DNA of 60,536 nucleotides, from the NCBI RefSeq assembly GCF_002270485.1, contig NZ_NQOG01000016.1:1-60536 (forward strand), written 5' to 3'. The notes under the pieces were generated by a model. That model saw only the letters and a program-made list of their open reading frames with translations. It did not search any database and had not been told where the DNA came from. How positions within the stretch are numbered: the first letter of the stretch is position 1; every line of letters begins with the position of its first letter. Both the position numbers and the translations under genes were made by a program. Source of the stretch: Anaerostipes hominis (ex Lee et al. 2021) (GTDB lineage: Bacteria > Bacillota > Clostridia > Lachnospirales > Lachnospiraceae). Positions 9,061-18,063 of this stretch are shown piece by piece.

Positions 9061-9097
9061 AAAAAGAGATGAATCCCATGGATTTGTCTCTTTTTTT
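9061..9097 (+). terminator. Rho-independent terminator in the mrp-3D gene gap
   Basis: AAAAAGAGATGAATCC, a tight loop, GGATTTGTCTCTTTTTTT. The long stem has G-T pairs and a T7 run. It lies about 75 bases after the mrp stop and ends the rpe-mrp transcript. The rest of the 321-base gap holds only the promoter of the next gene. Confidence 0.75.
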
Positions 9098-9163
9098 GTA
9101 ATATATTCGTAATATTAATTTGGGGATATCTGGTGAAATCATGTTCTTTTTTTAATACAACGG

Positions 9164-9192
9164 TTGACAAATCGTTAATTGTTAAGTAAACT
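9164..9192 (+). promoter_or_regulatory. Promoter of the 3D-domain protein gene
   Basis: TTGACA at 9164-9169, 17 bases, TAAACT at 9187-9192. It implies a ~105-base leader before the ATG at 9306, in which GGTTATACAGTAACC could form a small hairpin. Confidence 0.65.
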
Positions 9193-9305
9193 AGCACTAA
9201 GTTGTTACGAAAATATTTCAAATATTTAAAAAGTAAGAATAAATCTTAAAAAACTATCATAGGTTATACAGTAACCAAAATGATTTGCTTTAGAAAGAGG
9301 ATATT

Positions 9306-9719
9306 ATGAAGATTTTAAAAATAGCAGCAAAGAAAAAGTTTTTACTGCTTGCCATGATGGCAGCAGTAGTGACGGGTGCACTGTTTACCGGTTCATCATC
9401 TACAGAAGCTAAGGCTAAAAAAGTACAGTATTTAGGAAAATATAAATTGACCGCATACTGCGGATGCAGAAAATGCAGCGGAGGCTATGGAAACAAAACC
9501 GCTACGGGAAGAAGAGCCAAACAGGGACGTACGATTGCCGTAGATAAACGAAAGATTAAACTGGGAAGTAAAATTAAGATCAAGGGAAAAACATATGTAG
9601 CCGAAGACGTGGGCGGCGGAGTAAAAGGAAAACACATCGATGTTTATTTTAATTCCCACAAAAAAGTAAAAAAATTCGGACGCAAAAACAACGTCAAAGT
9701 ATATAAGATCAAAAAATAA
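9306..9719 (+). CDS. Secreted 3D-domain protein (cell-wall associated)
   Basis: 137 residues. A signal peptide with lysines then a hydrophobic core (residues 1-37, ending near SSSTEAKA) precedes a compact 3D domain. The domain shows KLTAYCGCRKCSG, GRTIAVD and a C-terminal GGGVKGKHIDVYF that carries the conserved Asp residues. This domain is the catalytic type of MltA/Rpf/YabE and lytic transglycosylases; many short clostridial versions exist. It likely acts on or binds peptidoglycan outside the membrane. The mature protein is very lysine-rich. It is a single-gene unit between its own promoter and a strong bidirectional terminator. Confidence 0.85.
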   Translation: MKILKIAAKKKFLLLAMMAAVVTGALFTGSSSTEAKAKKVQYLGKYKLTAYCGCRKCSGGYGNKTATGRRAKQGRTIAVDKRKIKLGSKIKIKGKTYVAEDVGGGVKGKHIDVYFNSHKKVKKFGRKNNVKVYKIKK

Positions 9720-9724
9720 AAGAG

Positions 9725-9767
9725 AAACTGCTGTACTTCATGTAAGAACGTACAGCAGTTTTTTTTT
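9725..9767. terminator. Bidirectional terminator between convergent genes
   Basis: AAACTGCTGTAC ... GTACAGCAGTTT is a 12-base perfect stem with T8 on the plus side and an A/T-rich tail on the other. It separates the 3D protein gene from the convergent nucleotidyltransferase gene. Confidence 0.88.
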
Positions 9768-10680
9768 AAAACTGTTCCGGATACAGACCTTCAGATCTCA
9801 TGGCTTTCAGAGCATCCATGACATGCTGCTTGTCCTCTTTATATGTCACACCATACCATTGATCTCTGGAGACCAAAACGTCCATTGTAGCTTTTCCTTC
9901 CTTCATCAGCAGGCTGGCCACGCTTGGTATAAAATATTCACATTTTAATGGATTCTCTTTTAGAGAAGCAGAGAGGAATTTTGAAAAACCGGTTTCCAAT
10001 TCGTCTATGATCATAGGGCGGAATCCAAAAAAGTTCATAGATACAAGGGTGTCAAACGGAAGAGATGTCCAGGTATTTCCGTCATCTTCTGTAAACTCGG
10101 CGTGATCTCCGCGCTTTTCAATATGAGTCCGCTCTGTGATGGAGAGCAGCTGATGATTTTCATCAACTTTACAAATTCCTCTGGATACATATCCGCTGTC
10201 TGTCACAGTATTTCCAAGATGGTATCCGACCATTGCAAATTTTGCTTTGGCGGAAGAAGACTCTTTCATAAGAAATTGGGCCATAGCCTGATAGCCGTGG
10301 ATGCCGTAATAATCATCGGCATTGATAACGGCAAATGGTTCCTCAATAAATGGTTTGGCACAGAGAACCGCATGGGCGGTACCCCATGGCTTTATCCTGC
10401 CTTCCGGGACAGAGAAGCCAGCAGGAAGGCTGTCCACTTCCTGAAATGCATAACAGACTTCCATTCCGTCCGGAATCCGGGAACCTACCGTCTCCTTAAA
10501 ATCTGTTTCAATCTCTTTTTTAATTATAAACACTACTTTTCCGAAACCGGCCCGTTTTGCATCATAAATAGAATAATCTATAATTGCATGTCCCTGGTCA
10601 TCCATAGGGTCCATCTGTTTCAGCCCCCCGTAACGGCTGCCCATGCCGGCGGCAAGAATCACTAACGCTGGTTTTTTCAC
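9766..10680 (-). CDS. Sugar-phosphate nucleotidyltransferase family protein
   Basis: 304 residues with a GTG start at 10678-10680, preferred because GGAGG lies 8 bases before it; the open frame reaches 10695 from a TTG that overlaps this ribosome site. The N-terminus has the nucleotide-binding signature LVILAAGMGSRYGGLKQ, followed by DADDYYG-like AVINADDYYG near residue 122 and later a mixed beta-helix-poor C-terminus. Related proteins are nucleotidyl transferases of the glucose-1-phosphate/NDP-sugar pyrophosphorylase family. The specific sugar and nucleotide are unknown. It stands alone, with no capsule or cell-wall genes beside it. Confidence 0.82.
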   Translation of the reverse strand: MKKPALVILAAGMGSRYGGLKQMDPMDDQGHAIIDYSIYDAKRAGFGKVVFIIKKEIETDFKETVGSRIPDGMEVCYAFQEVDSLPAGFSVPEGRIKPWGTAHAVLCAKPFIEEPFAVINADDYYGIHGYQAMAQFLMKESSSAKAKFAMVGYHLGNTVTDSGYVSRGICKVDENHQLLSITERTHIEKRGDHAEFTEDDGNTWTSLPFDTLVSMNFFGFRPMIIDELETGFSKFLSASLKENPLKCEYFIPSVASLLMKEGKATMDVLVSRDQWYGVTYKEDKQHVMDALKAMRSEGLYPEQF

Positions 10681-10710
10681 TTTTGATACCTCCAAATCAA
10701 TTTCTGAACA

Positions 10711-10832
10711 ACATTATACCTTATCGCGCAAAGCGCGTCCATCCGAAGGGTATAAAATACGGTGTGCCCTGTGGGTATAACATACCTTATCATATGAAGC
10801 ACGTTCATTCGAAGGGGATAAAATAAGGTGTG
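10711..10832. repeat. Tandem imperfect ~53-base intergenic repeat
   Basis: Two similar units, at about 10711-10766 and 10780-10832, share ACCTTATC...GAAGC(G/A)CGT(C/T)CAT(C/T)CGAAGGG(T/G)ATAAAATA(C/A)GGTGTG. Each unit is itself an imperfect palindrome (CCTTAT near one end, ATAAGG or similar near the other). A fragment with the look of the first half (CTTATCGTGCGCAGCACA) occurs near 1470, which suggests a dispersed small element. Confidence 0.5.
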
Positions 10833-10914
10833 AAAAGTACAGAGTGGCTGTTGAGTTTCCCAACCCCGAAACAGGGAAAAACCCTGAGAAGCGGCGTGAA
10901 ATGGCGAATTAGAC

Positions 10915-11029
10915 TTAGTTTAAGCTGGGAAACACAAAAAAACAAATTAGTTGGGAAAAAACAAAGGAAACGTTGATTTTATCAGGAAAACTGGCTATAA
11001 TAAAAAACAGAAATGGCTTAAAAGCGTTG
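10915..11029 (+). promoter_or_regulatory. Probable CRISPR leader
   Basis: An A-rich non-coding stretch directly before the first perfect repeat, containing GGCTATAATA (a -10-like TATAAT at about 10994-11000). Leaders usually sit on the side away from degenerate repeats. Here the degenerate repeats are at the far (3') end, which supports this polarity. Confidence 0.55.
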
Positions 11030-11447
11030 GATAAACAATAACAAGAGTTGTATTGAAATAGCGGCAAGCTCACAAGATTACCGCCAATCCGTTCAGATAA
11101 ACAATAACAAGAGTTGTATTGAAATGACGGAATAAATTGACCGGGGATGAGCTGAGAGGTAGATAAACAATAACAAGAGTTGTATTGAAATGGTAGTTTC
11201 GTATAGATACCTGCATAGGTAAGAAGATAAACAATAACAAGAGTTGTATTGAAATGATCCGTCTGCATCTCATTATTATTGTTGAAAAAAAGATAAACAA
11301 TAACAAGAGTTGTATTGAAATTCGGTGTCACCGGTCACGCACCTTTTTAGCTCATGATAAACAATAACAAGAGTTGTATTGAAGTTTAAAACTTCTCTTT
11401 TAGTGTTCCGCTAATTGGATAAACAAAAACAGGAGTTGTCCTAAAAA
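11030..11447 (+). CRISPR. CRISPR array, 7 repeats (6 good, 1 degenerate), probable type I-B repeat
   Basis: The 30-base repeat reads GATAAACAATAACAAGAGTT plus GTATTGAAAT. Copies start at 11030, 11096, 11162, 11226, 11292, 11356 (one mismatch, GAAGT) and 11418 (about seven changes). The six spacers are 36, 36, 34, 36, 34 and 32 bases and all differ. The ATTGAAA(T) end is typical of class I-B repeats. The repeats contain a short dyad (ACAA-GAG-TTGT). The lost fidelity at the 3' end marks the old end of the array. No cas genes lie within this window, so the array depends on Cas proteins encoded elsewhere or is a relic. Confidence 0.95.
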
Positions 11448-11506
11448 CAATAGTGAAGTTCAACAAAACAATATTCTGCTTAAATTCAACAATCTTTCTT
11501 TTACCC

Positions 11507-11531
11507 AAAGATCCGGTCTCCCCGGATCTTT
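11507..11531 (+). terminator. Hairpin after the CRISPR array
   Basis: AAAGATCCGG-TCTCC-CCGGATCTTT is a perfect 10-base stem followed by a T/A-rich tail. It would end the pre-crRNA transcript before the regulator gene. The ~170 bases from here to 11701 hold only the regulator's presumed promoter. Confidence 0.65.
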
Positions 11532-11701
11532 ATTATATATTATATAAATACAAGAATCCCAGGTATGGTATATGGTCTTTGATACAATCCTGCTTTACCT
11601 GCGGCAGACCCGCTTATTATCAGTTGCGGAATAGGATACTGTTAAGGTATAATGATATATATGACCAGCGGATATAAAAGTAACACAAAAGAGGGATTTG
11701 A

Positions 11702-13630
11702 ATGTTTAACCAACGACAAATTGAAATTTTATTAGAATTCTGCAATCACTCCGATGAGTTCCTGACAGCGTCCCATTTTGCAAAGAAACTGGACGTGAGC
11801 CTACGGACGGTTCAGGGGGACATGAAAGTGATCCGGAAGGAACTTGCGGATGAGACGTGTGCGGAATTGGTTTCCAAGGCTTCCAAGGGAAGCTGTATCC
11901 AGGTGAAAAACTATGATGAATTTTCCGCATTCGTGAATTCTCTGTACCAGCAGTACACAACGGTATCTCTCAATTACCCTACAAGCCGCATCAGCAAGAT
12001 ACTGCTTTTGCTCCTGAACAGACACCGGGCCGTATCTGTTATGGAATTGGAAGACAAGTTTTATATTTCGAGATCCACACTGCAGAATGATTTGAAGAAA
12101 GTAGAGGAAATCCTTGAAAAGTTCCAGCTGGAACTATTAAAAAGCAGCAATAAAGTCATGATCGACGGATATGAGATCAATAAGAGACGATGTCTGGCGG
12201 AACAGGACCTCTATCTGGCCCATATCAAAAATGAACAGGGCATGGTATATATTGATGAGAGACAGCTGGCAAAGATTAAAAATATACTGACTGATATTTT
12301 TGTGAACTATAAGTATCATATTATGGACACCGACTTCAACAATGCGATTCTGTTTTTGAATATCATGATCTGCCGGATGGGCGAAGGATTTTACATACAG
12401 CCGGGCGAACTGGATATTTCGGAACAGCTGGGCAATGAGTACGAGATTGCCAAAGCAGTCTTTGGAAAAATCAGCCGGAGATTTTTCATAAAAGTGCCGG
12501 ATGAGGAGATACGGTATTTTTCTCTATACCTGAAGGGACAGGGCAATAACAGAGATTCAGATACGATTACCCAGGAGATGGATAATTTTATTTCTGAAGC
12601 TTTTGAAGAGATCCGGCGGAACTTTGGAGTGGATTTTACTGACAACATAAATCTGCGGATCACATTGGCACTGCACTGTATGTCTTTGAGTATCCGGATC
12701 AAATATGACATGCAGGTAAAGAATGATATGCTCAACTATATCCGGGAGACCTTCCCGCTTGGATATGATATTGGAGCTTATTTTGCATTTCTGCTTCATC
12801 AGCAGTATGGAAAGCGGGTGTCGGAAGATGAAGTGGCGCTCCTGGCCGTCCATTTTTACAGCAGCCTTTTGGAGCTGAACAGCCGCCAGGGAAATAAAAG
12901 GATTCTCGTGATCTCCGCTTTGAAAAACAGTATGACGCTTTTGATGAAACAGACCCTGCTAAAATGGTTTTCGGAGTATGTTTCAGTCATAGACTTCATG
13001 AATCCTATGGATGTGACAGAAGACATGCTGGATGAATACGATATTTTTCTGACCACAGAAAAAGAAGAATTTTTTGAGAAGGGACTGGCGATGTATGTGG
13101 ACACATTCCCGAATCAGCATGATTATATGAATATTAAGCTGAATATTGATGGATTTAAGGATATAGAAGATGTGGCAGATATTTTTCATCCGGAGCTGTT
13201 TTCCAGCGTGAAGTCATCGAATAAGGAAGAAGTGCTCAGTATGCTCTGCGAAAAATCCACTGCTTATTTCCAGGTAGAAAATCTTCATTTACAGGTTTTA
13301 CAGAGGGAAGAAATCGGCAGTACCTTTTTCAGCAAACAGATCGCAGTGCCTCATCCGATGTATGCGGTTTCATCCGATACGTTTGTGGCAGTGTGTGTAT
13401 CGAAAGAACCTATCATTTGGGATGAAGAGAAAAATGAGGTACACTTAGTGATGCTGATGCACATCGGAAAAAATAATCCGCAGGCATTTCAGCTTTGGGA
13501 CTATTTTTCCAAAATGTTCGCCGATAAGTCTCTGGTGGAACGTCTGGTGGAAGATCCGTCTTATCCTAATTTTATCCGGCTGGTAAAAGGGGCTCTGGAG
13601 ACAGGCATCAACAGTACGGAGACAATTTAA
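11702..13630 (+). CDS. PRD-domain transcriptional regulator (BglG/MtlR type) with EIIA-like domain
   Basis: 642 residues. Order of domains: an HTH near residues 5-45 (FAKKLDVSLRTVQGDMK), a second Mga-like HTH near 100-135 (YISRSTLQNDLKKVE), PRD1 about 185-285, PRD2 about 295-400 (ALHCMSLSIR, LLAVHFYSSL), an EIIB-like region near 400-490 and a C-terminal EIIA domain with AVPHPM near 548. The EIIB-like loop (RILVISALKNSM) has no cysteine, and PRD1 lacks the usual first His. Such proteins activate PTS operons according to phosphorylation by HPr and EIIB. It ends in its own terminator, so its target is uncertain. It may control the galactitol-type operon, or it may be a paralogue of the regulator next door. 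Confidence 0.88.
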   Translation: MFNQRQIEILLEFCNHSDEFLTASHFAKKLDVSLRTVQGDMKVIRKELADETCAELVSKASKGSCIQVKNYDEFSAFVNSLYQQYTTVSLNYPTSRISKILLLLLNRHRAVSVMELEDKFYISRSTLQNDLKKVEEILEKFQLELLKSSNKVMIDGYEINKRRCLAEQDLYLAHIKNEQGMVYIDERQLAKIKNILTDIFVNYKYHIMDTDFNNAILFLNIMICRMGEGFYIQPGELDISEQLGNEYEIAKAVFGKISRRFFIKVPDEEIRYFSLYLKGQGNNRDSDTITQEMDNFISEAFEEIRRNFGVDFTDNINLRITLALHCMSLSIRIKYDMQVKNDMLNYIRETFPLGYDIGAYFAFLLHQQYGKRVSEDEVALLAVHFYSSLLELNSRQGNKRILVISALKNSMTLLMKQTLLKWFSEYVSVIDFMNPMDVTEDMLDEYDIFLTTEKEEFFEKGLAMYVDTFPNQHDYMNIKLNIDGFKDIEDVADIFHPELFSSVKSSNKEEVLSMLCEKSTAYFQVENLHLQVLQREEIGSTFFSKQIAVPHPMYAVSSDTFVAVCVSKEPIIWDEEKNEVHLVMLMHIGKNNPQAFQLWDYFSKMFADKSLVERLVEDPSYPNFIRLVKGALETGINSTETI

Positions 13631-13643
13631 GATCGTTTAATAT

Positions 13644-13688
13644 AATCAGGGCAGAAATTCGTTTTTTGGGATTTCTGCCCTGATTTTA
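13644..13688 (+). terminator. Rho-independent terminator after the first PRD regulator
   Basis: AATCAGGGCAGAAAT, a T-rich loop, ATTTCTGCCCTGATTTTA: a 15-base stem directly downstream of the stop codon. Confidence 0.85.
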
Positions 13689-13814
13689 TGTTATAGGGAG
13701 AAGGTCCGGCAGTTTTTAAATTAACCCAATTTCACGTTTTTCTATTGCATCTGATTGGACTTTTTTGTTGAATCAAATGGATTTAGAATAGAACTAAGCT
13801 CAAGGAGGAGAAAA

Positions 13815-15920
13815 ATGAACAGGAGAAGCAATAAGATTCTGAAGGATCTGATCCTCGGTATTCATGCAGACGTTTCCGGATTAGAGGAGAAATATAATAT
13901 ACAGGAGAGAACGATACGGGCAGATATAAAAGAGCTGAATAAAGATCTGGAAGCATATGAGCTGCCGGTGATCGCCTCGGATCTTGACGGAAAGCTGTGG
14001 ATTGACACAGATAAAAAAGTGGATATCCGGGCCTATGAGAAATTTATATCGGAGTACGACTTTTATACTTATTACCTTTCAAAAAAGGAACGTTCCACCA
14101 TTCTTGCAATGATCCTTCTGAATGCCAGCGGATATGTGACGGTGGACCAGCTGAAAGAAAAGATCGGGGTCAGCCGCAATACCCTGCTTCAGGATCTTCA
14201 GGAATTGAAAATCTGGTTTAAAGAAAATGGAATGACGCTGGTATCCCAGGTAAGGAGGGGATATATTATTGAGGCATCGGAGCTGGATGTACGGAAAGGC
14301 ATCTTAAAGCTTCTGGAAGTAAATGGCGATGACAATTACTATAAGAACGGATATGATCTGAGTGTTTTTTGGAATCTTCTGTTAAAAGAGGCAGACAGCC
14401 TGGAGATTTATGAGAAGATGAAAAACTGCATCCTGGAAGAAGAGGAAGAGACACAGATATTTTTTGCCGACTATTCTTTTTTTGAGGCTGTGACAGAGCT
14501 CACCATTGTAGCCAACCGGATCGTACGGAAGCATTTTCTTCCGGGGTATTTCACCAACGAATGGAAATATTTAAAAGAAGGCTCCAAATACACGTTCAGC
14601 AGAGGGCTGTTCGGGAAAATTTCAGACATGTTTCAGATGGATGTGCGTGAGGTCGAAATCCTCTACTACACGGAGTGTCTGAATGGAAAAAGTTGTTTAA
14701 AGGACGATGCACAGAAAACTAATGCGCTGGAACTCAGAGTCATGATCGCGGAAACCATCTATCAGATCTCCAGCTGTTTTGGAATCGACTTTTATCTGGA
14801 CTTTACTCTTTATGATTTGCTGGTGGCTCATATGCGGTCCGCGGTGCACCGGCTGAAAAACAGTGAAGTTCTGGTAAACCCGCTGAAGGATACGCTCATG
14901 CAGGATTATCCGAAGATTTTTGAGAGTGTGAAACAGCATCTCGGCTCACTGGAAGATTATGTGGGCCAGAAATTTTCAGAAGATGAAATGTCTTTTATGG
15001 TGCTGTATTTTGCCTCGGTGATGGAAAAAGAAAAGGCAGAGACAGAAAAGAGCAGGAAAGTAAAAGTGGCTCTTGTATGTGCAACCGGAAGAGGGACGGC
15101 ACAATTTATGCTGGCGAAGCTGAAGACGCTGGATGATATGATCGAGATCGTCAGTATCTCTTCTTTCCATAATATGAGGGAGATCGAGAAAAACGGAACC
15201 CAGATGATCATCTCAACAATCCCGTTAGATAATGTGAAGATTCCATATGTGGAAGTGCGGTCGCCTATGCTTGAGAAAGACGATATCCTGGATATTCAGA
15301 GAAAGGTCCTGGAAATACGGGAGGGAGACGGCGGAGACAGTAAAGAACGGGAGCCGGAAATCACAAGTCCGCCGGATGTCAATATTCAGGGTGCGTTCTA
15401 TGATCTGCTGAATGAGGAGAGGATTCAGGTGGGATACGAGGCCAAAGATTGGGAAGATGCGGTTCGCCAGTCGGGAAATCTGCTTCTTTCTACAGGTGCG
15501 GTAGAGCCTGGATACGTGGACGAAATGGTAATGAATATCAAAAAGAACGGTCCTTATATTGTCGTCTGCCCGGAAACGGCGCTGCCTCATGCAGATACAG
15601 AAAAGGGGGTAATCAAAGAGGCAGCTTCACTTCTTAGATTAAAGCATCCCATCGATTTTCACAGTGGAGTTAATGATCCGGTTCGATATGTGATTGGAAT
15701 GAGCATTCAAAGTGCGGAAAGCATTAACCGGGCAATTTATGATTTAATGATGATTTTTGGAAATGAGACGATAAAGAAAAAATTAGATCAGATGGCGGAT
15801 ACAAAAGCGATGTTAAATGCAATCAAACAACTGGAAAATAATTATAACAAGGAGAAAGATAATGAAAAAAATAATTGGCAAAGCAGACAAAAATTATCTG
15901 GCAGTGTCTTTATCAGGTGA
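13815..15920 (+). CDS. PRD-domain transcriptional regulator with EIIB and EIIA domains
   Basis: About 701 residues from the ATG at 13815, which follows AAGGAGGAG; the open frame begins at 13755. It has an N-terminal HTH (KYNIQERTIRADIKE), a second HTH (KIGVSRNTLLQDLQE), two PRDs (LLVAHMRSAVHRL in PRD2), an EIIB-Gat-like loop with cysteine (VALVCATGRGTAQ, near residue 420) and an EIIA domain with ALPHAD near 595. It is the likely phosphorylation-controlled activator of the galactitol-type PTS operon directly downstream. Its last ~20 codons run through the ribosome site and start of the EIIA gene (59-base overlap), giving a tail (NNWQSRQKLSGSVFIR) that is not typical of the family. This tail may mark a recombination or frame change. 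Confidence 0.85.
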   Translation: MNRRSNKILKDLILGIHADVSGLEEKYNIQERTIRADIKELNKDLEAYELPVIASDLDGKLWIDTDKKVDIRAYEKFISEYDFYTYYLSKKERSTILAMILLNASGYVTVDQLKEKIGVSRNTLLQDLQELKIWFKENGMTLVSQVRRGYIIEASELDVRKGILKLLEVNGDDNYYKNGYDLSVFWNLLLKEADSLEIYEKMKNCILEEEEETQIFFADYSFFEAVTELTIVANRIVRKHFLPGYFTNEWKYLKEGSKYTFSRGLFGKISDMFQMDVREVEILYYTECLNGKSCLKDDAQKTNALELRVMIAETIYQISSCFGIDFYLDFTLYDLLVAHMRSAVHRLKNSEVLVNPLKDTLMQDYPKIFESVKQHLGSLEDYVGQKFSEDEMSFMVLYFASVMEKEKAETEKSRKVKVALVCATGRGTAQFMLAKLKTLDDMIEIVSISSFHNMREIEKNGTQMIISTIPLDNVKIPYVEVRSPMLEKDDILDIQRKVLEIREGDGGDSKEREPEITSPPDVNIQGAFYDLLNEERIQVGYEAKDWEDAVRQSGNLLLSTGAVEPGYVDEMVMNIKKNGPYIVVCPETALPHADTEKGVIKEAASLLRLKHPIDFHSGVNDPVRYVIGMSIQSAESINRAIYDLMMIFGNETIKKKLDQMADTKAMLNAIKQLENNYNKEKDNEKNNWQSRQKLSGSVFIR

Positions 15921-16326
15921 AAATGACAAGGAGATTCTTGGCCAAATGGCAGATGTTATGTTTCAGGAAGGTTATGTAAATGAGGGATTTCATAATGCCA
16001 TTATTCGAAGAGAAGAAAACTTTCCCACGGGTCTTCCTACAGGAGAAATTAATGTAGCTATTCCTCATACGGATCCTGAATATGTAAATAGACCAGCGGT
16101 ATGTTTAGGAATTTTAGACAGTCCGGTCAAATTTAACGTTATGGGAATGGAAAATGAAACAGTTTTAGTTTCTGTTCTCTTCATGCTGGCAATTAAAAAG
16201 AAAGAAGATCAGTTAGGACTGCTGCAGAAATTAATTGCAACATGTCAGGATCAAGAAATGTTAAAGGTAATTCAATCTGGTGATAAAAAGAAAATAGATG
16301 AAGTATTAGGAGAGCTAGTGAAGTAA
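15862..16326 (+). CDS. gatA: PTS EIIA component, galactitol/fructose type
   Basis: 154 residues from the ATG at 15862, which follows AAGGAGAAAGAT; it starts inside the regulator's 3' end. The phospho-acceptor His is at residue 69 in VAIPHTDPEY, and the LPTGEINVAIPHTD context is that of GatA-type EIIA proteins. It accepts phosphate from HPr and passes it to the EIIB encoded 43 bases downstream. The gene is clearly more AT-rich than the regulator body. The gat symbol reflects family only; the sugar need not be galactitol. Confidence 0.85.
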   Translation: MKKIIGKADKNYLAVSLSGENDKEILGQMADVMFQEGYVNEGFHNAIIRREENFPTGLPTGEINVAIPHTDPEYVNRPAVCLGILDSPVKFNVMGMENETVLVSVLFMLAIKKKEDQLGLLQKLIATCQDQEMLKVIQSGDKKKIDEVLGELVK

Positions 16327-16369
16327 AAAGGGTAACAATTATTTATTTAAATAAAAGGAGAAGATGATT

Positions 16370-16654
16370 ATGAAAAGAATTTTAATTGCGTGTGGTTCAG
16401 GAGTATGTACATCTACAGTTGCTAATCAAAAAATTTCGGATTTTCTAAATGAAAATGGATACGAAGGTCAGTACAAAATGGAACAATGCAAAGTTACTGA
16501 AATTGTGGCAAAATCAGAGAATTTTGATTTTTGCATCTCCACTACAGCAGCACCAGCGGGTGCAAAGTGTCCGGTATTAGCAGGATTGCCGTTGCTTACA
16601 GGAATGGGAATGGAAAAACTTTATCAGGATATTTTAGAACAAATGAAAAAATAG
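16370..16654 (+). CDS. gatB: PTS EIIB component, galactitol type
   Basis: 94 residues. I chose the ATG at 16370 because AAAAGGAG lies 9 bases before it; an in-frame ATG at 16364 is only 3 bases from that site. The N-terminus MKRILIACGSGVCTSTVA is the P-loop of galactitol-type EIIB, with phosphocysteine at residue 8. It hands phosphate to the sugar on the neighbouring EIIC. Confidence 0.88.
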   Translation: MKRILIACGSGVCTSTVANQKISDFLNENGYEGQYKMEQCKVTEIVAKSENFDFCISTTAAPAGAKCPVLAGLPLLTGMGMEKLYQDILEQMKK

Positions 16655-16677
16655 TTTGAAAGGAAGGTATGAATATT

Positions 16678-18048
16678 ATGGGAGCATTACAAGGTGTATT
16701 AAAAGTATTCGATTTTATTTCTGGTTTAGGAGCAACGGTAATGATGCCGATTCTGCTTACGATATTTGGGTTAATACTGGGTGCAAAATTTGGAAAAGCA
16801 CTTCGTGCAGGTTTAACAGTTGGAATTGGTTTTGTGGGATTAAATCTTGTCATTGGAGCGATGGGAGACAGTCTGGCTCCGGCAGTACAGACAATGACAG
16901 AAAGATTTGGATTGACATTATCCACAGTTGATGTTGGATGGCCTGCGGCAGCAGCAATTGCATTTGGGTCTAAAATCGGAATGATTATGATTCCATTAGG
17001 ATTAGTGATTAATATCATAATGCTGATTACAAATACAACACAGACCATTGATGTGGATATTTGGGATTACTGGCATTTTGCTTTCACAGGAGCATTAGCA
17101 GCGGCTTTAACAGGGAGTTTTACCATTGGACTGATTATTACGATTGCAAATATGATTATTGTTATGGTAATTGGAGATTATACTGCTCCGAAGGTAGAGG
17201 AAACCTTAGGAATGCCGGGTGTGTCATTGCCTCATGGGTTTACAGGAGCATTTGTCCCGATTGCAATTGTCATTAATAAGATTATTGATTTGATCCCAGG
17301 AGTTCGTGATATTGACATTAATATTGAAAAGCTTCAAAAACGTTTTGGTGTATTTGGTGAACCAATGTTAGTAGGTACCGTATTAGGTGCGGTCATTGGA
17401 GCATTGGCAGGATATGATATTGCAAAGATATTGCAGACAGGTATTACATTAGGTGCGGTACTGGTTTTGATTCCTAAGATGGCAGCTCTGCTGATGGAAG
17501 GATTGATGCCAATTTCAGAAGCAGCATCTGAATTTGTAAAGAAAAGATTTAAAAACAGAGGAAAGATTTATATTGGATTAGATTCTGCAGTAGGTGTAGG
17601 GCATCCAACCTGTTTAACGGTATCTTTAATTTTAGTACCATTGTCAGTTCTTTTGGCTGTAATTCTGCCTGGAAATACTGTTTTACCAATGGCTGATTTG
17701 GCAGTTCTTCCTTATATTTTTGTATTGGTTGTACCGTTAGTGAATGGAAATGGATTTAGAACTTTAATTACTGGTATTTTATGTCTGGTATTTGGATTTT
17801 ATATTGCAACAGATTTGGCACCAATGATTACAACTGTTGCGAAATCTGTAAATTTCGCAATTCCAAACGGAGCAACAACTATTTCCTCCATTTGTGATGG
17901 AGCGAATCCTTTAACATGGGTTTTGGTAAGATGCAATAATTTTGGTGCTGTCGGAGTAGCAATTTTCGTAATTATAGCATTGGCACTGGCAGTATTGAAT
18001 AGAAAACGTATTTTAAAAGAAGCAGAGGCAATGCATTCTGAAGGATAA
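16678..18048 (+). CDS. gatC: PTS EIIC component, galactitol type
   Basis: About 456 residues from the ATG at 16678, 10 bases after AAAGGAAGG; an in-frame ATG at 16669 lies next to that site. It is a very hydrophobic protein with ten or more membrane segments. GatC-family features include GLGATVMMPILLTIFGLILG at the start, an LTVGIGFVGLNLVIGAM segment, DVGWPAAAAIAFG near residue 85 and a late NPLTWVLVRCN motif. It forms the membrane channel of the third PTS component. Sequence is strongly AT-rich. Confidence 0.9.
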   Translation: MGALQGVLKVFDFISGLGATVMMPILLTIFGLILGAKFGKALRAGLTVGIGFVGLNLVIGAMGDSLAPAVQTMTERFGLTLSTVDVGWPAAAAIAFGSKIGMIMIPLGLVINIIMLITNTTQTIDVDIWDYWHFAFTGALAAALTGSFTIGLIITIANMIIVMVIGDYTAPKVEETLGMPGVSLPHGFTGAFVPIAIVINKIIDLIPGVRDIDINIEKLQKRFGVFGEPMLVGTVLGAVIGALAGYDIAKILQTGITLGAVLVLIPKMAALLMEGLMPISEAASEFVKKRFKNRGKIYIGLDSAVGVGHPTCLTVSLILVPLSVLLAVILPGNTVLPMADLAVLPYIFVLVVPLVNGNGFRTLITGILCLVFGFYIATDLAPMITTVAKSVNFAIPNGATTISSICDGANPLTWVLVRCNNFGAVGVAIFVIIALALAVLNRKRILKEAEAMHSEG

Positions 18049-18063
18049 AAATGGAGGAAAATT

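Noticed and set aside
10915-11331. Minus-strand reading frames of 138 and 78 residues across the CRISPR array
   Set aside because: They are repeated translations of the repeat (FNTTLVIVYL over and over) with no ribosome site; the array explains them fully.
10681-11701. cas genes near the CRISPR array
   Set aside because: All coding sequence on both sides is accounted for by unrelated genes; no Cas motif is seen in the window.
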